A stretch of DNA of 64,000 nucleotides, taken from Escarpia spicata (taxonomy: Eukaryota; Annelida; Polychaeta; Sabellida; Siboglinidae). Below, piece after piece: positions 1-13,128 of the stretch (position 1 is its first letter; the number at the start of each line of letters is the position of its first letter). The position numbers and the translations under genes were made by a program. The notes under the pieces were generated by a model. It had not been told where the DNA came from. It was given only the letters and a program-made list of their open reading frames with translations, and did not search any database. The DNA is taken from contig OZ023205.1 of assembly GCA_963995525.1 (NCBI GenBank), forward strand, positions 54,604,663 to 54,668,662, given 5' to 3'.

Positions 1-2242
1 TATAGTGCAACTTTTGCAATGTTTACCAAAACAGTAACGAGTCATCTCAGTCTTGTTGATTTTATTGTATTCAAAATTTTTACTGATTATATCACATCCT
101 ATTTTAGTATTTCCTACAGGTCCAGGGTTTCGTTGTTTTGCAGGTCGCAAATAACCACACCATTCTGGCCATTGTTTATAGTGTTGTTGAGCGATCCTCG
201 CTAGGGATGCCATTGAGACAGATTTAGACGGAAGTTTATGACACTGACAACACATGGCACCGACATTTTTCCACTATCTCCAGCAGCAAAAAAGGCTGTC
301 GACACATTCACAAGTACGCTGCCAGCGCCACCATCGAACAGCAGCAGACAGAAGGAGGTGTGCAGACAGAACTTACAGTGCCACAGCCGCGGTAAGTATA
401 CACACGCCTTGCGAATTAAGTGTAAGTACTTCCGGATGAAAATAAATGAAGAGAGGATCAAAGGAAAGCAATGCAGCCCACTCCCTTGGTCATGGGATAA
501 ACAACTAAAAAGAAATAGATCTATGCCAGTGGTACCATCCATGAGACAGGAGATATAACCAGAATGTTATGTACAGGAAGGATGGATTGAATAACCCATT
601 AGTGCGATGTTGTATTGAAAAACAAAATAAAAAATAACTATTAATTAGATAAAGATGTTAGATCACGCAATTTCTGTGCACCGAAGGGTTATATTTTAAG
701 GGACAAATACTAGTGTACCTATGTAATATTATCTAATTTATCATTAGATTGCTTGCATATAATGTGAGCGCGGATACACATGTCAACGTTTTCTTTTGCA
801 ATAGATGTTTTAATATCCTCTATTCCTTCCTTGAAGTACGCAACTACAAATACAACTTATACTACTTTTAGACTGAAAATGTATGTAGTTTTTATGCCAT
901 TTTTACATGACATATCTACATATTTACTAAAGTCCTGCTATTCCTACCCAGGTACTTTCAATTTCACATGCTACTGAATTCGCATTCCTATAATTATCCC
1001 TTTCGTCCCCATGCCACCTACATATATCTTCCCTGTGGGGTGACACATTGCCCAGCATGCAGGAAGCCAGGGGAGCCAGGCTGGCAGGGATCTAAGGAGT
1101 CCCATGTTTGGGAGGCAGACACCCATTCATGTGGCTAGGTCTAGGTGAGTCAAGCTGCCTCTGTACTGCCTGAGCCACAGCTACCTGGCCTGGCTTCCTA
1201 GAAATACCAGCTGAGTCCACTGTGCTGCCTACAGCAGTGGCAATTAATCTTGGTGAACTGCTAGAAATATCCCCAAGGGACCGTTATCTGTAGCTGCCCC
1301 AGGGTGAAAGAGGGCAAGGGTGTGGAACAGTATCTGTGGTATTGATGGCTATCTCACTTCCTCATTCACTGCATGCAATTGAATTTGCAGTGATTTTGAC
1401 ATGGTATCCTACTTTCTCTGACAATGTCAATAATACTAATCTGGGACAATCCCTTGCTCAAAATACAAGATTGAATCTCCTTGTTTTCACTGCCATGCAA
1501 TGGTGAAAAACCAACAGAATTTAACAATTATTTTTTCCTGCACATCAACGAACGATTATAAGGATATGTAATTTTCAAAATACAAATTAGCATAACGCAT
1601 CGCAAAACATTATCATTGTGATTTATTAATGAAATAAATTAATTGTGATTCTTTACTGACTTTAGATCCAAAAAATTATGCCCATGACCAAAAAATTTGA
1701 TCCTTTTAAGAACACTAAGCATTCAAAACTGCGAGTGTACATTTCTAGGAAAAGTAAATCTACATGGAGTGCACAGAGTTCCCCAATAATAAAGTTGATT
1801 TATCCAGAAGGGCATGTCAGTGCAATCATGTAGATGTCCGTCATCTGTAACTAGCCACGGTAGTCCTGCTTCGCATTCTGCACACACTTAGTTGACCACG
1901 TGGTTGCCATGGAAACCACAAAGCAAAATATCACGGCTTCATTGCAGAGCGATTCATGGGAGATATGTCAAGGCGGCAGAATTTTGGCAAGGGCCAATTT
2001 TTGCGCTGTGATCTCATTTTAATTAACATTCCAAACACCCCCAACTCTTAGCTTAGAAACTTGGCAGGAAAAATATTAGTGTACTAGCAGAAGCCGTGGA
2101 CGCCATGTACCTGGTATACCATGTCCAAAAATCTGGTCATATGTATAACATCAGGTGCGAGAGAATTTGGCAGAACTTCACTGTAGCAATTTTCTGAATG
2201 AACTACGCACCTATTGGCATAACACTATCGAAGCTGGCAACA

Positions 2243-2561
2243 GGGCAAGCTACAAGTGGAGGAATACGAACGGACTGACTGAGTATTGGGTACAGGGAAA
2301 GCTACAAGCGGAGGAATACGAACGGACTGACTGAGTATTGGGTACAGGGAAAGCTACAAGTGGAGGAATACGAACGGACTGACTGAGTATTGGGTACAGG
2401 GAAAGCTACAAGCGGAGGAATACGAACGGACTGACCGAGTATTGGGTACAGGGAAAGCTACAAGCGGAGGAATACGAACGGACTGACTGAGTATTGGGTA
2501 CAGGGAAAGCTACAAGTGGAGGAATACGAACGAACTGACTGAGTATTGGGTACAGGGAAAG
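2243..2561. repeat. 52-bp minisatellite, 6 copies
   Basis: The unit reads GGGAAAGCTACAAGTGGAGG, then AATACGAACGGACTGACTGA, then GTATTGGGTACA (52 bp). Copies begin at 2243, 2295, 2347, 2399, 2451 and 2503, with a partial seventh at 2555. Units differ by only one or two bases (AAGTGG versus AAGCGG), so the array is young. Confidence 0.95.
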
Positions 2562-5350
2562 GAGGAGGAAAATATATGACAGGAAAGAAGGCCAGAAAAA
2601 CAGAGGTTAAATTTAATGACGTTGTTCCATTACCTAGAATAAACCTGGGGTGGTAATTATTAGCAGGACATTTACTGAAGATGAAAAAGAAGTGCTAATA
2701 CAAAGTGAGCAAAATAAAAATTCTTTCTTCTAACACACTGTCAACTTTTCCTAGAGCACCCCAGGGGAATCTTTCAAGACCATTTGTCCCCATCCCAGAT
2801 TTTGAAATTTTTTTCAATTTCTTTTTACAAAACAATCAATATATCTGCCTGAGGACAGACATGGTAAGTATTGTGCTTTCTGCTTGAAATCCTTTTTCAA
2901 CAGTTATTATTTATAATTTCCACAGACATAACTGGATATCATCATCATTTTCATAGAAAATTGCTACGATTCGGATGTGACATCTCGACATGTGATTGCA
3001 AGAAAGACAGAAACGACTACTAACACTACTACTACTACATTGATAGCAATTTTTATTGTTAAGCATGATTTGGCACAATGGCTTGAATTTTACCATGACA
3101 GTCACCTACATTCATCTACACATGTATTTGTTTATCATTTATTATTTACCCTAGCATTCATTTATTATTTACCCTGGCCTGATTTATACACATTTTCGCA
3201 TGTATCACAAAAACACTACATTCTACCTTTAATAAAAGAACTTTGTTGCAAAAATGTTTAATATAATAGCCACTAGTTACAATTTTCAGCAAACAGATAC
3301 ATCCTAATTATTCTCGGGACAGGTCAAAATTTTCCTCCATCATTTCTTATTGTAATTATAAATAGGAATAAAGAGCCAATGATATCAAGATGGTATGCCA
3401 ATTTGATAATCATTTGTATACCAACAAATCATGTTGAGCATGGTAATGGACATATCAGAGTGTTGTACATTTGTTTAATTACCGCTTCATGACAAAGACA
3501 ACAAGAAATGAAACACAGAAGAATGAATAACTAGAACTGGGCCAATTTAGAAAGACAAATAGTAACATGTCTCAAACCGCCCAAGAATGGGTGTGGCTAA
3601 CGATGCCACAGTTTCCAGTTCCAGGTAGAGAAAAAGATGGCCACCAGTTACAAGAAGACTGAGTAGTTGGCTGATGTGGACCAGTTTCTAAGTGTAGGCC
3701 AGACAGATCATTTCTCCTCACATTGTTTTCTGTATTATTATTATAGACGGGTTTCCCATTATAGACAGACAGACAGACACCATTGCTAGAGCTTTGTTAA
3801 CATTTCTTGCATGTAGAACTTTCATACAACAAAGATTTTTCCATACCACGGTTGTCATAACAATGCATTGCATCGCACATCCCTAGTGTTATGCTTTGGT
3901 ATGAATCTAACATGCATCTAGCAGCATTTCCCCCCTCAATTCCGTGACTGAGTCTGTTCCGTGTAAGTCATGCTGCTGTGTTTAAATTTCTGAATCAGTT
4001 CAAGAACCTTTTTTATGCACCAGTCAAATCAACACGAGACTCAAGTTTTACCGAGCTTCAGATCAATATACATTAATGTCTGACTGTTCTGTTGGTCAAA
4101 TAAACACGACTCACAATAAAACTTTAGCAATGTTTGCTTGTCAATCTGGTTGGTTTTGAAATTGCCAACTGCACAATCCAGGTCTCCCCCTGCCATGAGT
4201 AGTTTCAGTCTATATCAACACCCTGGTTTAGTGCTTTTGTAAAATAAAAAAGTCACACTCCAATACTGTCTGCCCTGGGAGAAATCCTAGTAAAGCATCT
4301 CACTGGTTGATCCAGCAATTGAGCCAAAGTTCAGTTCCTCCAGGGGCGGGCAAATAACAACAGTGTCAATCTACATGAATAATGCAAATCTATTTGACAG
4401 GCTTCATTTGTTACAATTGGCCTGTCAGTGACAGTGCGTTATTTATCAATAATTCTACACCATCAATTTACTCCATTAAAATATAAATTCTTTGGCTGTA
4501 CAATACTATGTGTACATTTTATGGAAAAATTTGTGGCTCTCTTTATAGTATCGTAATTGGCTAATAATGGTCAATGTTTGCCAAACCAATCAGATATCCA
4601 AGGTTTTTGTTAAATGTGCTGATAGCAGGAACCATGACCCCCAAAGCAGGGACCACATAACATGCTCTGACCAGGTTACAGTCGCGGACCACTATGAATA
4701 CAACTGGACTACAATATGATGTGACACTATTAAATCATACACAATGTGTTTTGATTTACGTAAGTTAAGTTCCATCTGTGTTAATTGTTAAAAAAATCAA
4801 TGTCCATCAGGGCCTCACCCAGAGACCCGTCAACCCGTCATTTGGACGGGTAGAAATCGAAAACTGTCCTTAGTGAACTGATTGGTGATGTTACACAGGC
4901 ACCAATAGAGCGTATTGCTGTAATTATTAGTGCCTGGGAAGAAGCCGCTCTTTCCATTCCCAAACTATTTCAGAGACCTAATTGTCAGACTCCAGTTACC
5001 ACTAACAAGACAACAGTGACTAATACTGGCTATCACAATAACTAACTAGCATTACCACAGCAGCAGCTGGACCTGCCAGATCTGGTACTAAACTATGACA
5101 TGCCACCGGTCACGCAGCCCTTACAGTTACATCGTTCATTCCGCATTAAATAATACATATTTAATATCATTGGAATGACAATATAACACTCTTTACAATG
5201 GTATAACGTTTTCAGAAGTATTCCTTTATTTGACAAACTTATCGTCCGTGATTTAGTGAAAATGCGCGCCAAAAACATTTCATGCCGACAGCGCGTCGCA
5301 AAGGTACAGTTTTCGCAAACACAGGTCGCAGCAAATTGAAAACCCGTTGT

Positions 5351-5445
5351 ACTGGTCTGGATGGAGGTTCCGGTCTGAGAGTAAGTTCCGGTTCCGTTTT
5401 GCGTATAGCGCATGCTCGCGCAAGCGCAGTACATCAAAATCGACC
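5351..5445 (+). repeat. Promoter-like interspersed repeat, copy 1
   Basis: This is a GC-rich copy, in the opposite orientation, of the unit repeated at 8545-8855. The shared core runs from GTACTGGTCTGGA through GGTTCCGGTCTGAGAGTAAG and TTCCGGTTCCGTTTTGCGTA to GCGCATGC. It carries TTCCGG (ETS-like) and GCGCATGC (NRF1-like) motifs. No terminal inverted repeats or tail were seen, so its class is unknown. Confidence 0.75.
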
Positions 5446-5453
5446 AACTGTGA

Positions 5454-5565
5454 GCAACGTGACCTCAGGTGACCGATCAACTTTGACCCCGTGCCAGAAA
5501 TATGCGGCGACTGAGTCACATCCCTGTCAGCAACGTGACCTCAGGTGACCGATCAACTTTGACCC
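5454..5565. repeat. 35-bp direct duplication rich in TGACCT/TGACCC half-sites
   Basis: GCAACGTGACCTCAGGTGAC followed by CGATCAACTTTGACCC occurs at 5454 and again at 5530, 76 bp apart. Each copy has TGACCT, AGGTGA and TTGACCC, which resemble nuclear-receptor half-sites; another GGTGACC follows near 5581. Confidence 0.8.
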
Positions 5566-7360
5566 TTGCTCGACACACTCGGTGACCGAGATATGTACAA
5601 TTAATCATTTTTCATTTGTTGTAGCGATCGTTACTCCACCGACCTATTTGCCCCCTACGTTGCTGAACAAGATCGTACATCTGCGTATGACCACTGTCTA
5701 CAGGCACATTAGTTAGTATCAGCTAGTTCACATATATTTTGTTGAGAAAATACCTGTGATGCAGCGGGAGAAAATAGGAGATGAGTACCGACGGTACATG
5801 ACTTGCATAAGGCATTATCTAGTCACCAAAAAACACTTGGTGTGTGAAAAGCGAATGCGCATTGCTGTCTCGAGTTGAAAGCTACGCAGCATGGCAAATA
5901 TCAAGTAGACAGTGAGTAGACAGTCCAGCCCCAAGCCCACGGCCAGGCTAATAGTCTGTAGCCCAGCGTATAGTATACTATGCCATAAGCGAGTCTATTA
6001 ATATGGGTCTCTTAAATGATATAGGTGTCAGAATAGGGGCCTATGTTTTTGACAGAAGTATAATTATGAAACGATGGCTGGACGCAATGACGTGGCTATT
6101 AACAGAGCTGCTCTGCAGGCCCACCGTTTATTACCTAGAATGGTTATTATTCTTATCTTTCTGTGGGTTGTTCCTCTTGATTTCCTGAACCATAAATAAA
6201 TATTCTTTTGACAAAACAGACACCCATGGCAGTCATTACAGGTTGGTGGTTATTTTTTGGCAAATATTAATAACAATTGCACTCAACCTAAGATGTCAAA
6301 TGGCTTCAGTCTTATATGACCAAATATACTGCTAGTTTGTCACTACTTTGTGTCACATGAAATTTACATTCCATGCCCATGGGAGTCAAACCTTAATACA
6401 CAGGCTCCCACAATAAGTGCTACTTAAAGTTAATTGTGAATTCTATTTTGTGAATATTCTTTCAGCTGAAATTAACCAATCTTTTTTTCCCTAAAAATGT
6501 ATAGGCCTAGCCTAGGGGCCTACCACTAAAATGTACACCAACCTAAATGCCAATGTATTTTACCATATATAGTGCAATTAATGAATGAAATAGATTAATA
6601 TATCATCGACAATCACTCGCTATCAGTATTGCATTTAGCACAGGTACTTACATTGTTGTTGTCACACTGCACTGTATTTGTGTATGAATAAAATTATATT
6701 TCCTTTCTCAGAAGTAGACACAGTGACACATAAGCTTATTGACAGTGTGTGGGAATACTGTTACATGACAGTAAGGAATTTACTAATTAATTGTATCATA
6801 CTGACTTGGTAGACTTTGTAGTGCTAAATTGTTTCAAGTGAATTATGACATTCTCTGCATAGTTTGCTCAGGCCCTTATCACTAGAATTTAGACCCCTAC
6901 TGCCCTAGGCTATGGCAGTGCAGCATCAGGTAACTTGTGTTGGTAATTTCATCTATCATTTATGTAGTAAGCTTTACTGGTAAATTGTAACCAGCGAACA
7001 ATACTATTTTGCAGCATCTGCAAATTTTGTAAATAGCCTTTATTAAGTTGTCTGTTTTTAATTGAAACTTGAAATAGTGGTTTCCTTTTTAACATTGTTT
7101 ATTTTAAATTAAGAGTACACCTGTAGATGCTAATGTCTCGGTATCTGTTGGTGGTTCAAATCCGCCAGGTAAATGCACAAACCTTTGTGCACAATTACCC
7201 CTGGCATGGGCTTATTGACCGGTACATTGCATCTGCGAGTATGATTATGTTGATATTTAAATAACATGACTTTCAATGATGCAACAGTTGAAGCATCAGA
7301 TATAGTCCATTGAAAAAAGATCCAAACAACTGATTTACCCCCATACCTTCATTGTCCACC

Positions 7361-7740
7361 TAACAAGATTGCCACACAGATAATTAACTCTAGATGGCAG
7401 GTGAAAAGGAAGCCTTTTGGCTTTTTATCCAACCCTTCTGCATCCCGCCCTTCTGAGGTGTGTCGATTGTATGTTTACACATATTCACGCAGCAAACACC
7501 CACACAATCAGCAGATAATCTGTTCTATTCATTTACAGTCCTTTGTGAAAATTAGAACTTTCTTATACCTAATCTACACTCCTCCTTTACTAACATAACT
7601 TCAGGTCCTCTAGTACTTCTATCCTACCTACCTGAGAAAAAAGTATTTCTATCAATATTTTCATAACCATTCAATATTTGAAACACTTCTATCTCATCTC
7701 CTCTCAATCTCCTGGACTCTAGTGTTATTAAAGCATCTGT
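7361..7740 (-). mobile_element. 5'-truncated, degraded copy of the CR1-like LINE (3' end)
   Basis: Read on the minus strand, this matches the last ~120 codons and 3' UTR of the LINE at 39218-41625. It starts near LESRRLRGDEIEVFQILNGY and runs through the C-terminal region, AAGCCAAAAGGCTTCC and a decayed TGCCATCTAGA/TCTGTGTGGCA hairpin to the shared end TGGCAATCTTGTTA. It contains stops and small indels, so it is dead and clearly older than the 39-kb copy. Confidence 0.88.
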
Positions 7741-7744
7741 TTGG

Positions 7745-8290
7745 AAATGGTGACCCCAAGGTCCCCACCCTCCGTATGGATTTTGAAGTGCCTCAATGGG
7801 ACTTCTAGACTGCACACAAAATGTCAGCCCCATATTTCCAAAACTGATGGAGATAAGTGCTATTTTAAAATTGTGACCCCCAGATCACCACCCCGGACAA
7901 ATTTAGAAAAAAATATAAAACTACGAACCATCCCAATGGGTACGCTAGACCGCATAAAATGTATGCCACATACATGCATGACTGGCCCAGATAAGTGCCA
8001 TTTTAAAATTGTGCCCCCACATTTTGAATTTTTTTTCAATATCTAGATCCCAATGGGCTTGCTAGATCAAACACAAAAGTTCAACTCCACACATGACAAA
8101 ATGACAGAGATAAGTGCCATTTAAAAATTGTGACCTTCCCGAGACCCCCACCAACTGGATGAATTTCGAAAAAAACCTAGGAACCATCCTCAATGAGCCT
8201 GCTAGATTATACACAAAATTTCAGCTTCATACATGCCAAACTGACGGAGATAAGTATGTGTCATGTCATTTAAAATGCGGAGATTTGTGC
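7745..8290. repeat. Degenerate tandem repeat, about 4 units of 110-145 bp
   Basis: The phrase GAGATAAGTGCCATTTTAAA recurs with variation near 7847, 7995, 8108 and 8242, each followed by ATTGTGACCC and preceded by CTAGA(T/C) and a short C-rich stretch. In one frame this reads as repeated DKCHFKIV blocks, but stops interrupt later units. It abuts the truncated end of the LINE copy at 7740. Confidence 0.65.
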
Positions 8291-8544
8291 TTACCACAAA
8301 ACCCGCTGTGCGTATAAACAGCCCTGAAAACTGCAGCTCTCTGTGACGAAGTCGTAAACTACACAACATCAACGCTCTGAGACAATGACATCAAAATAAA
8401 ACACAATTTTTTGGCAAATAACTACAAGTTATGCTAATTATGAGGTTTTGTTATGTATACTAACAATTACAAAAGTAGCCGTATCATTAACGTAAACTAT
8501 CACACATTCTTTCGGCAAACACCGTGTTTAAGCTGGCCAAAAAT

Positions 8545-8855
8545 AGGCGCTAACCTTTGACATGTACTGTGTGTACGCAAAACGGAACCGGAACTTACTC
8601 TCAGACCGGAACCTCCTTCCAGACCATACAGCTGCGGGCTGAAAGTAGGCGCTAACCTTTGACATGTACAATCGCATGCGCAATACGCAAAACGGAACCG
8701 GAACTTACTCTCAGACCGGAACCTCCTTCCAGACCATACAGCTGCGGGCTGAAAGTAGGCGCTAACCTTTGACATGTACAATCGCATGCGCAATACGCAA
8801 AACGGAACCGGAACTTACTCTCAGACCGGAACCTCCTTCCAGACCAGTACACCGT
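8545..8855 (-). repeat. Promoter-like repeat, tandem copies of ~102-110 bp
   Basis: AGGCGCTAACCTTTGACATG begins at 8545, 8647 and 8757, and each is followed by AACGGAACCGGAACTTACTC and CAGACCGGAACCTCCTTCC. Two of the three carry GCATGCGCAATACG. Units are nearly identical. This is the same family as 5351-5445 in opposite orientation. ETS-like CCGGAA and NRF1-like GCATGCGC motifs recur in the array. Confidence 0.9.
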
Positions 8856-9837
8856 ACTTGTAAATATATTTGAATCATCCTGATTTTTAGTCAATCAATG
8901 AGGAGATGTGTTGGTCTTCACTGCTGACGTTACACGAAATCGACGCCGTCAGACAAACGAAAGTTACGATGAGCTGAAATGTAAGCACGTCAGTTTACCT
9001 ATGTTATCGCCCGATATGCAACTTCGTGCATCAATGTTGCCATTTGTCAGTTTTCCACTATTCAAATTATGTATGTTGTGTGATAATTGAACATGATTTA
9101 CAAGTGCGGAAACTAGGTTTTGTTCGACGATGTTGCATCATTTTTAATAGGATTGCGATAAACATAGGTGCGGCGACTGTGCTAGATATAGGTTACGTCT
9201 GCGCTATTTTTTTGCGCGTTGGTGTGGCGTCGTGGCTCGACCCACTTTGTTTGGTGGTCGCGTGCGTGGTCTAGGCATGGAGCTACGCTGGCCACTATAA
9301 TTAATTAATGTTTTGAATTTAGTTTAACAATTGAAACGTTCACAGCAACACGAATACACAATGTTTTAATTAATAACTGTAACTTATTATGGATCAAAAC
9401 ATGGCCATTGCATGGCGACTTATTTTAAAAACTTATTTGTTAATCTAATATTTTGTTTTAGAAATTAAACAAAATCGAACTGTAGTATTTCTAATATTAT
9501 GATGCGGTACTTGTACAACAAAAACATCCAATGCTTTAAAATTTGAAATATTACCTTTCATAGTCCAGTATACCTTGTATACAATTTGTATACACACATT
9601 TTCATTGCATATAAAAATTGGGATTCAACATTAAATATATTTGCTAATTAGTTATAATTTTGTTAGTAATTTTGCAAATTGTGGCAACTAAATGTGTTAT
9701 AATGATATAACTTATATGTGCTATATTGTAAGTGGCATTAAAATGCGAATCACATGCTTTGAACAAAATATACATACAAATTAGGAATTTTCATTCAATA
9801 GCAGGTTTATATAAAATTATGTATATATATAAATTAT

Positions 9838-9874
<37 letters not shown>

Positions 9875-10725
9875 CTCGTAGTTGCTGCTGTGTTTTAAGA
9901 AGTATCTCTTTAATTCCTATGTAAACAAAAATACATATTTGTTGTCATATTTATATTGTTATTACTACTTACATTTCTGCTATCACATGAGATGTGCATT
10001 CCGCCATGTGCTCTACCTACCATTTACCTACCATAATATATATATATATATATAATATACCTGCATGGTAAATTTAGGTAATCATACGCAGTGTGTCCAA
10101 TCATAAAAATTAAAAAATAAACTAAAAGTACATATCACCATTACATGAGATATGCATTCAGCCATGTGCTTTGCTTCGTCTAACGTCTGATACATGTTGA
10201 TTGAGCGTCTGATTGGGCGTTTGATCACGTGTCCGATCGCGTTCCCGACCGCGCTTCGTAGCATGTCGAAAAAAAATTGGACTGGCAAACATTTGATCCT
10301 GGGTGAGGCCCTGGTGTCCATTTAACATAAATGTAGGTCTACATATTTCTGTGTTTACTGACACTGCTATCTGTAGACAGTGCTGTGAGAACATTCATTC
10401 TCCCACACTCCGGTGGAAAAGGAATCCATGCATCAAGGAATCGCTACGATTAAGTTAGCTCTAAGTTGAAGCACACGATGGTTGTTTCTTCAAGTGCTCA
10501 TAAATTGGTTTCATAATATCAGTAACTATCAAAATAATTATTTAACATAATATTTAAGTGTTTCATAAATTTATGTTACATAAATTATATATCTGATATC
10601 TTCATAAATTACAAATATTACTATACAAATACGCTACTTTGAATGGATATAGCATGTTGACTATGTTAATTCTAGCAGTGTGAATATGCTAAAAATAGAA
10701 TTGATAAATATCTAATACGGGCGGG

Positions 10726-10830
10726 TTATACATAAGTGAAAATCTTTGGACTGTCGATAAGCGTATAGCTTCCTAGTCCACATACTAACTGATCTGGAGA
10801 CTGTATAGCTCTGGATGGCAATCTTGTTAA
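10726..10830 (+). mobile_element. 5'-truncated CR1-like LINE 3' end
   Basis: About 105 bp matching the 3' UTR of the LINE at 39218-41625: GGCGGGTTATACAT, GGACTGTCGATAAGC, AGCTTCCTAGTCCA and the terminal TCTGGATGGCAATCTTGTTA. The left arm of the terminal hairpin has decayed, and no coding part remains. Confidence 0.82.
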
Positions 10831-11730
10831 GTAGAGCGTGTAGAAACCAAGACCACCTCGATGTCACCGTTATATCTAATGACTACGCTTAAAAACCTCA
10901 TTTGATGTTAAAAAATACGAATAAAATATTGAGTTCTATGCCACTGTTGAGGCCCAAATAGCACTCCAGTCTGTGCTGCAGCAGCCGTGGGTTATGCGCG
11001 TGAAAAGAATAAACTGATCGATGCAAACCGGAACGCTATTTGGGCCCTCTGAAACAATATTGTTATGTTATATACAACTAAATGAGTGGCTAAAAAACGA
11101 ATTGGAAAAAGATCAGATACCTATCATAGAAGCCTGAGCCAAAGATAGACAGTTTTGCCTTTTGGGACTTTCGACATGACGATAGCTGTTTTGTTGCGAC
11201 TGTCGTAATACTATCAAATCGGCGATGGGCTGAACTTTTTGTGGAACTTATAGACGGTGTACAGCACAATTTGTAATGCAAAGGCACTCGAAAGCGGTGT
11301 CTTGCAAATCACGCACGGGTACTACTAAAAAGCTTCCCTTCTCCATTCTCGATAGCTGGGTACATGGATCGCCAAAGCCGGGTAAATTAACCAGGTCCCA
11401 GCTCTTAACAAAAATCCTGGATATCACATTTCCCAATGTTGTGTATTGATACAGAAATACTTTCCTTGTTTTTGTTCGCCAGGGCATGTGTCAAATTGGC
11501 TGTATGTCATTATTTGGACCCCAAGTGACGTCATGCAGCGAAGACATACTGATAGAAAGGCCAGAGTCACCAACAAAAACTCAGTGTCATCCGCGGATAT
11601 ATGTCAATCGTTTCAAATACAATGTGACATTAATGCTACCAGCTGAACTATTTATGAAATGACGTAGGTTGCTACACATGCCATTTACCAGCTACAATAG
11701 AGACAAGTGAAGAAACACACGGTGATATCA

Positions 11731-11785
11731 TCGGATGTTGAATAACACACGCACTGACGTAGTGTGTGTGTTATTCAACATCCGA
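11731..11785. repeat. Hairpin: perfect 20-bp arms, 15-nt centre
   Basis: TCGGATGTTGAATAACACAC (11731-11750) is exactly repeated in inverse at 11766-11785. The centre GCACTGACGTAGTGT can add four pairs (one G-U), leaving loop TGACGTA, and weak pairing continues outside the arms. Confidence 0.9.
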
Positions 11786-12889
11786 CGAAATCATTGGAAA
11801 CTGGAGATCCATCTACGTCACAAACAAGTCTAGCGTCAGAGTGCGGGAGAGCGCTAACAATGCCTACATGTCCACCAGGTGTCCAAGGACATAACAACAA
11901 TGCCAGACAACACAACGCTGTCCTATTAATAGAAACATCACCATTCTAATATTGTCACTGGGCTATGTGTAAATACGATGGTGACATGCAATGACGTCAT
12001 ATAGTAGCCATTGCGACGCTGGCCTGACACTTGCATTTGTTGTTACGATGTATCTATGGGTCAAAGGTCACAGAACACATCAACAACACCCCAAGGAGTG
12101 ATACCTGAGAAAGTTCGGATGGTAAATTTTTAAGTTTTTCTTTGAAAGTTATGTCAGCCTATTCATACACGAACCATCTCCTAGTATAATACTGTTCGTT
12201 TAAACAATTATTGATCACCACTAGTGGCTGATAATTTCACAAATCATATCAATGTTCAAAGTACTAGCTAAGTGAGCTATATATTTATAAATATAATATA
12301 TATATATGATTATCATTATGTGGCGATATAAATAGCAGTTCTTTTGGCAGGAATCTGTAAGCTAAGTTCTTGCCTCTGGAAGAACATAGAGCATTTGATG
12401 ATCTGAATAAATTTGATGAGCTTTACCTTAAATGTTAAAAACTGCCGTCCAAAAATCAGTGCACGTGTGTGATTAATTCAACTGTATAAATTCATTACTG
12501 CGGTATAGAATCAATACTAAAATGCATAATTTCCAGGAAATCTCATACAATTCCACAAACAATGAATGGTAGGACACATTCAGCCTTGAGCTGCCCCAAA
12601 GTAAACATGTAAACTATTAGCGATAACAAGGGAATATTTACATATTCCAGGCTGCCAGAGTAGACCTCTCAAGGTTACTACATCACGTACTACATTAATT
12701 TGAACAATAAAATGTCAGAAGTACGTTTGGATCTGAGATTACAAACACAACAACCTTATTAAAAACATAAGTGTTATCAATAGTAATTTACTAGATAGTG
12801 AAACAGCCTTGGCAGCCAAATCATCAAATGAAGCATATCGGGGAGCAGGAAAGTTCTACATGGCCTAACCACTGAACCACTGAAAAATA

Positions 12890-13128
12890 CAGACGAGCAT
12901 AGTAGACATGGTACTCAAATATGCACCACCATGTCAAAAGATGGACATAAATATACTAGACATTGCATACATAATGCACGTACATCACCACAGTGCTGAA
13001 AGAAGAGCATAATAAACATGGTACGTGCCACTATGATGCTGTTAGAATGACGAATATTGATAACAGACATGGTACTTACCCCATAGTGGTGAGAGAAGAT
13101 TGAAGAGCATTGTAAACGTGGCACTTAC
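12890..13128 (-). repeat. Degenerate ~50-bp repeats next to CaV1 exon 3 donor
   Basis: On the minus strand, downstream of the exon 3 donor, the motif GTAAGTGCCACGTTTACAAT is echoed by GTAAGTACCATGTCTGTTAT at 13079 and by ACGTACCATGTTTATTATGC and GTACCATGTCTACTATGC further on. One echo retains a full GTAAGT. Confidence 0.6.

Larger units (their letters stand above)
1..13128 (-). other. CaV1 intron 3 (partial, runs off left edge)
   Basis: At least 13.1 kb with no exon I could recognise. It holds a 52-bp minisatellite (2243-2561), two loci of a GC-rich promoter-like repeat, a tRNA-like B box near 7155, two 5'-truncated LINE copies, a degenerate tandem repeat (7745-8290), TA runs at 9840 and 10032, a perfect hairpin (11731-11785), and degenerate repeats with donor-like sites next to exon 3. 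The stretches 1-2242, 2580-5280, 5600-7140, 8860-10725 and 11800-12880 are AT-rich and show nothing else I can name. Confidence 0.7.

Noticed and set aside
7140..7170. GTGGTTCAAATCC, a perfect tRNA B box
   Set aside because: No A box or cloverleaf could be drawn upstream; not a tRNA gene and too little to call a SINE.
1..13128. CaV1 exon 4 (IS2 helix) expected downstream of exon 3
   Set aside because: Searched for the inverse of the NGWNLLDF and EKVEY codons and found none; probably outside the window.
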